NCBI GenBank assembly: GCA_902806365.1
Contig: CADCWJ010000496.1
Coordinates: forward strand, 1 to 5,020
DNA: 5,020 nucleotides
From: an uncultured Thermomicrobiales bacterium
Lineage (GTDB): Bacteria; Chloroflexota; Chloroflexia; Thermomicrobiales; UBA6265
Reading direction: 5' to 3'
Made by a program: the position numbers and the translations under genes. The notes beneath the pieces are model-generated. The model was not told where the DNA came from. It searched no databases and was given only the letters and a program-made list of their open reading frames with translations. Below, in pieces: positions 4,476-5,020 of this stretch (position 1 is its first letter; each line of letters opens with the position of its first letter).

Positions 4476-5020
4476 ATGAGTGATATCAGATCCCGACCGA
4501 GCCTCGCCGGGCGAGACGAGCGTCCCTACCCCGGGCCGACCGCGGGTGCATCGCGCACCGTGACCGGGTCGTTCCCGTTCCTGATCGTGGTCGCGCTGTT
4601 CGTCACCAGCCTGATCACGGCCAACACGGTCGCGGTCAAGATCCTCGAGTTCGGCCCGTGGATCACGGATGCCGGTCTGCTGACCTTTCCGGTCGCCTAC
4701 ATCGTCGGCGACGTGCTGACCGAAGTGTATGGCTACGCGGCGGCGCGCCGGGTGATCTGGCTCGGGTTCGTCTGCAACGCGCTTGCGGTCGGGACGTACC
4801 AGTTGGCGGGGGCACTCCCGGCCGAAGCATCCTGGGACGGCGGTGCCGCCTGGAGCCGGATCTTTGACGCCACTCCCCGGTTGCTGGTGGCATCGCTCTG
4901 CGCCTACCTGGTCGGCGAGTTCGCGAACTCCTACGTCCTGGCCCGGCTCAAGGTGCTGACCGAGGGCCGCTGGCTGTGGACGCGGACGATCAGCTCGACG
5001 CTGATCGGCCAGGGGCTCGA
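4476..5020 (+). CDS. VUT-family queuosine precursor transporter, 3' end cut by window
   Basis: The first 181 codons of a membrane transporter of the YhhQ/DUF165 family (PF02592) are present. Family members import queuosine precursors such as preQ0 or preQ1 for tRNA wobble-base modification. Residues 33-54 form a first helix ending in SLITANTVAVKI (45-56), a family hallmark. Next come FPVAYIVGDVLTEVYGY (71-87) with Asp79 and Glu83, RRVIW (91-95), a helix near 96-113, another near 135-156, then GEFANSYVLARLK (147-159) and GRWLWTRT (164-171). The frame is open to the window edge; complete members have roughly 210-250 residues, so some 40-70 residues are missing. The first 30 residues are hydrophilic and look unconserved. 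The ATG has GGAG at 4460-4463, 12 bases upstream, a long spacing, so the start is less certain than the product. Confidence 0.93.
   Translation, partial: MSDIRSRPSLAGRDERPYPGPTAGASRTVTGSFPFLIVVALFVTSLITANTVAVKILEFGPWITDAGLLTFPVAYIVGDVLTEVYGYAAARRVIWLGFVCNALAVGTYQLAGALPAEASWDGGAAWSRIFDATPRLLVASLCAYLVGEFANSYVLARLKVLTEGRWLWTRTISSTLIGQGL

Overview
The window is 5,020 bases of high-GC bacterial DNA. It carries six protein genes and one clear riboswitch. The F420-type oxidoreductase, GTG starts, tight 4-base gene overlaps and strong codon GC bias fit a Chloroflexota (Thermomicrobia/Sphaerobacter-like) or an actinobacterial chromosome. I lean towards Chloroflexota, but this is an inference from gene content and style, not a proof. 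I see no insertion sequence, phage gene, CRISPR array, tRNA or rRNA.

Layout. Positions 1-382 contain no gene I can support: a comparatively AT-richer stretch with short palindromes and a possible -10 box. A thiamine pyrophosphate (TPP, THI-box) riboswitch occupies about 383-480. It leads directly into a two-gene ABC importer cassette on the + strand: an ATPase (488-1330, GTG start) and a permease (1327-2112, ATGA overlap). The ATPase Shine-Dalgarno lies inside the conserved 3' end of the aptamer, so TPP probably blocks translation directly. The riboswitch makes a thiamine precursor such as hydroxymethylpyrimidine (HMP), or thiamine itself, the likely substrate. No substrate-binding protein gene is present.

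A 51-base convergent gap with a GC-rich stem-loop (2121-2159) separates the importer from a minus-strand gene for a small deazaflavin (F420)-dependent nitroreductase-family protein (2164-2574). A 346-base gap (2575-2920) follows, holding only inverted repeats, including a 17-base palindrome. Beyond it is a minus-strand operon read right to left: an iron-sulfur uracil-DNA glycosylase superfamily protein (4356 to 3712), then an alpha/beta hydrolase (3715 to 2921). These two overlap by four bases (GTGA).

A 119-base divergent gap leads to the last gene, a VUT/YhhQ-family queuosine-precursor transporter on the + strand (4476 onward), cut by the window end.

Two separate genes or cassettes concern salvage uptake of cofactor or modified-base precursors (thiamine, queuosine); the others are a repair enzyme and two small-molecule enzymes. 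I find no undescribed multi-gene system. The most informative points are the riboswitch that embeds its own ribosome-binding site, the missing binding protein, and the unusual motif set of the glycosylase.
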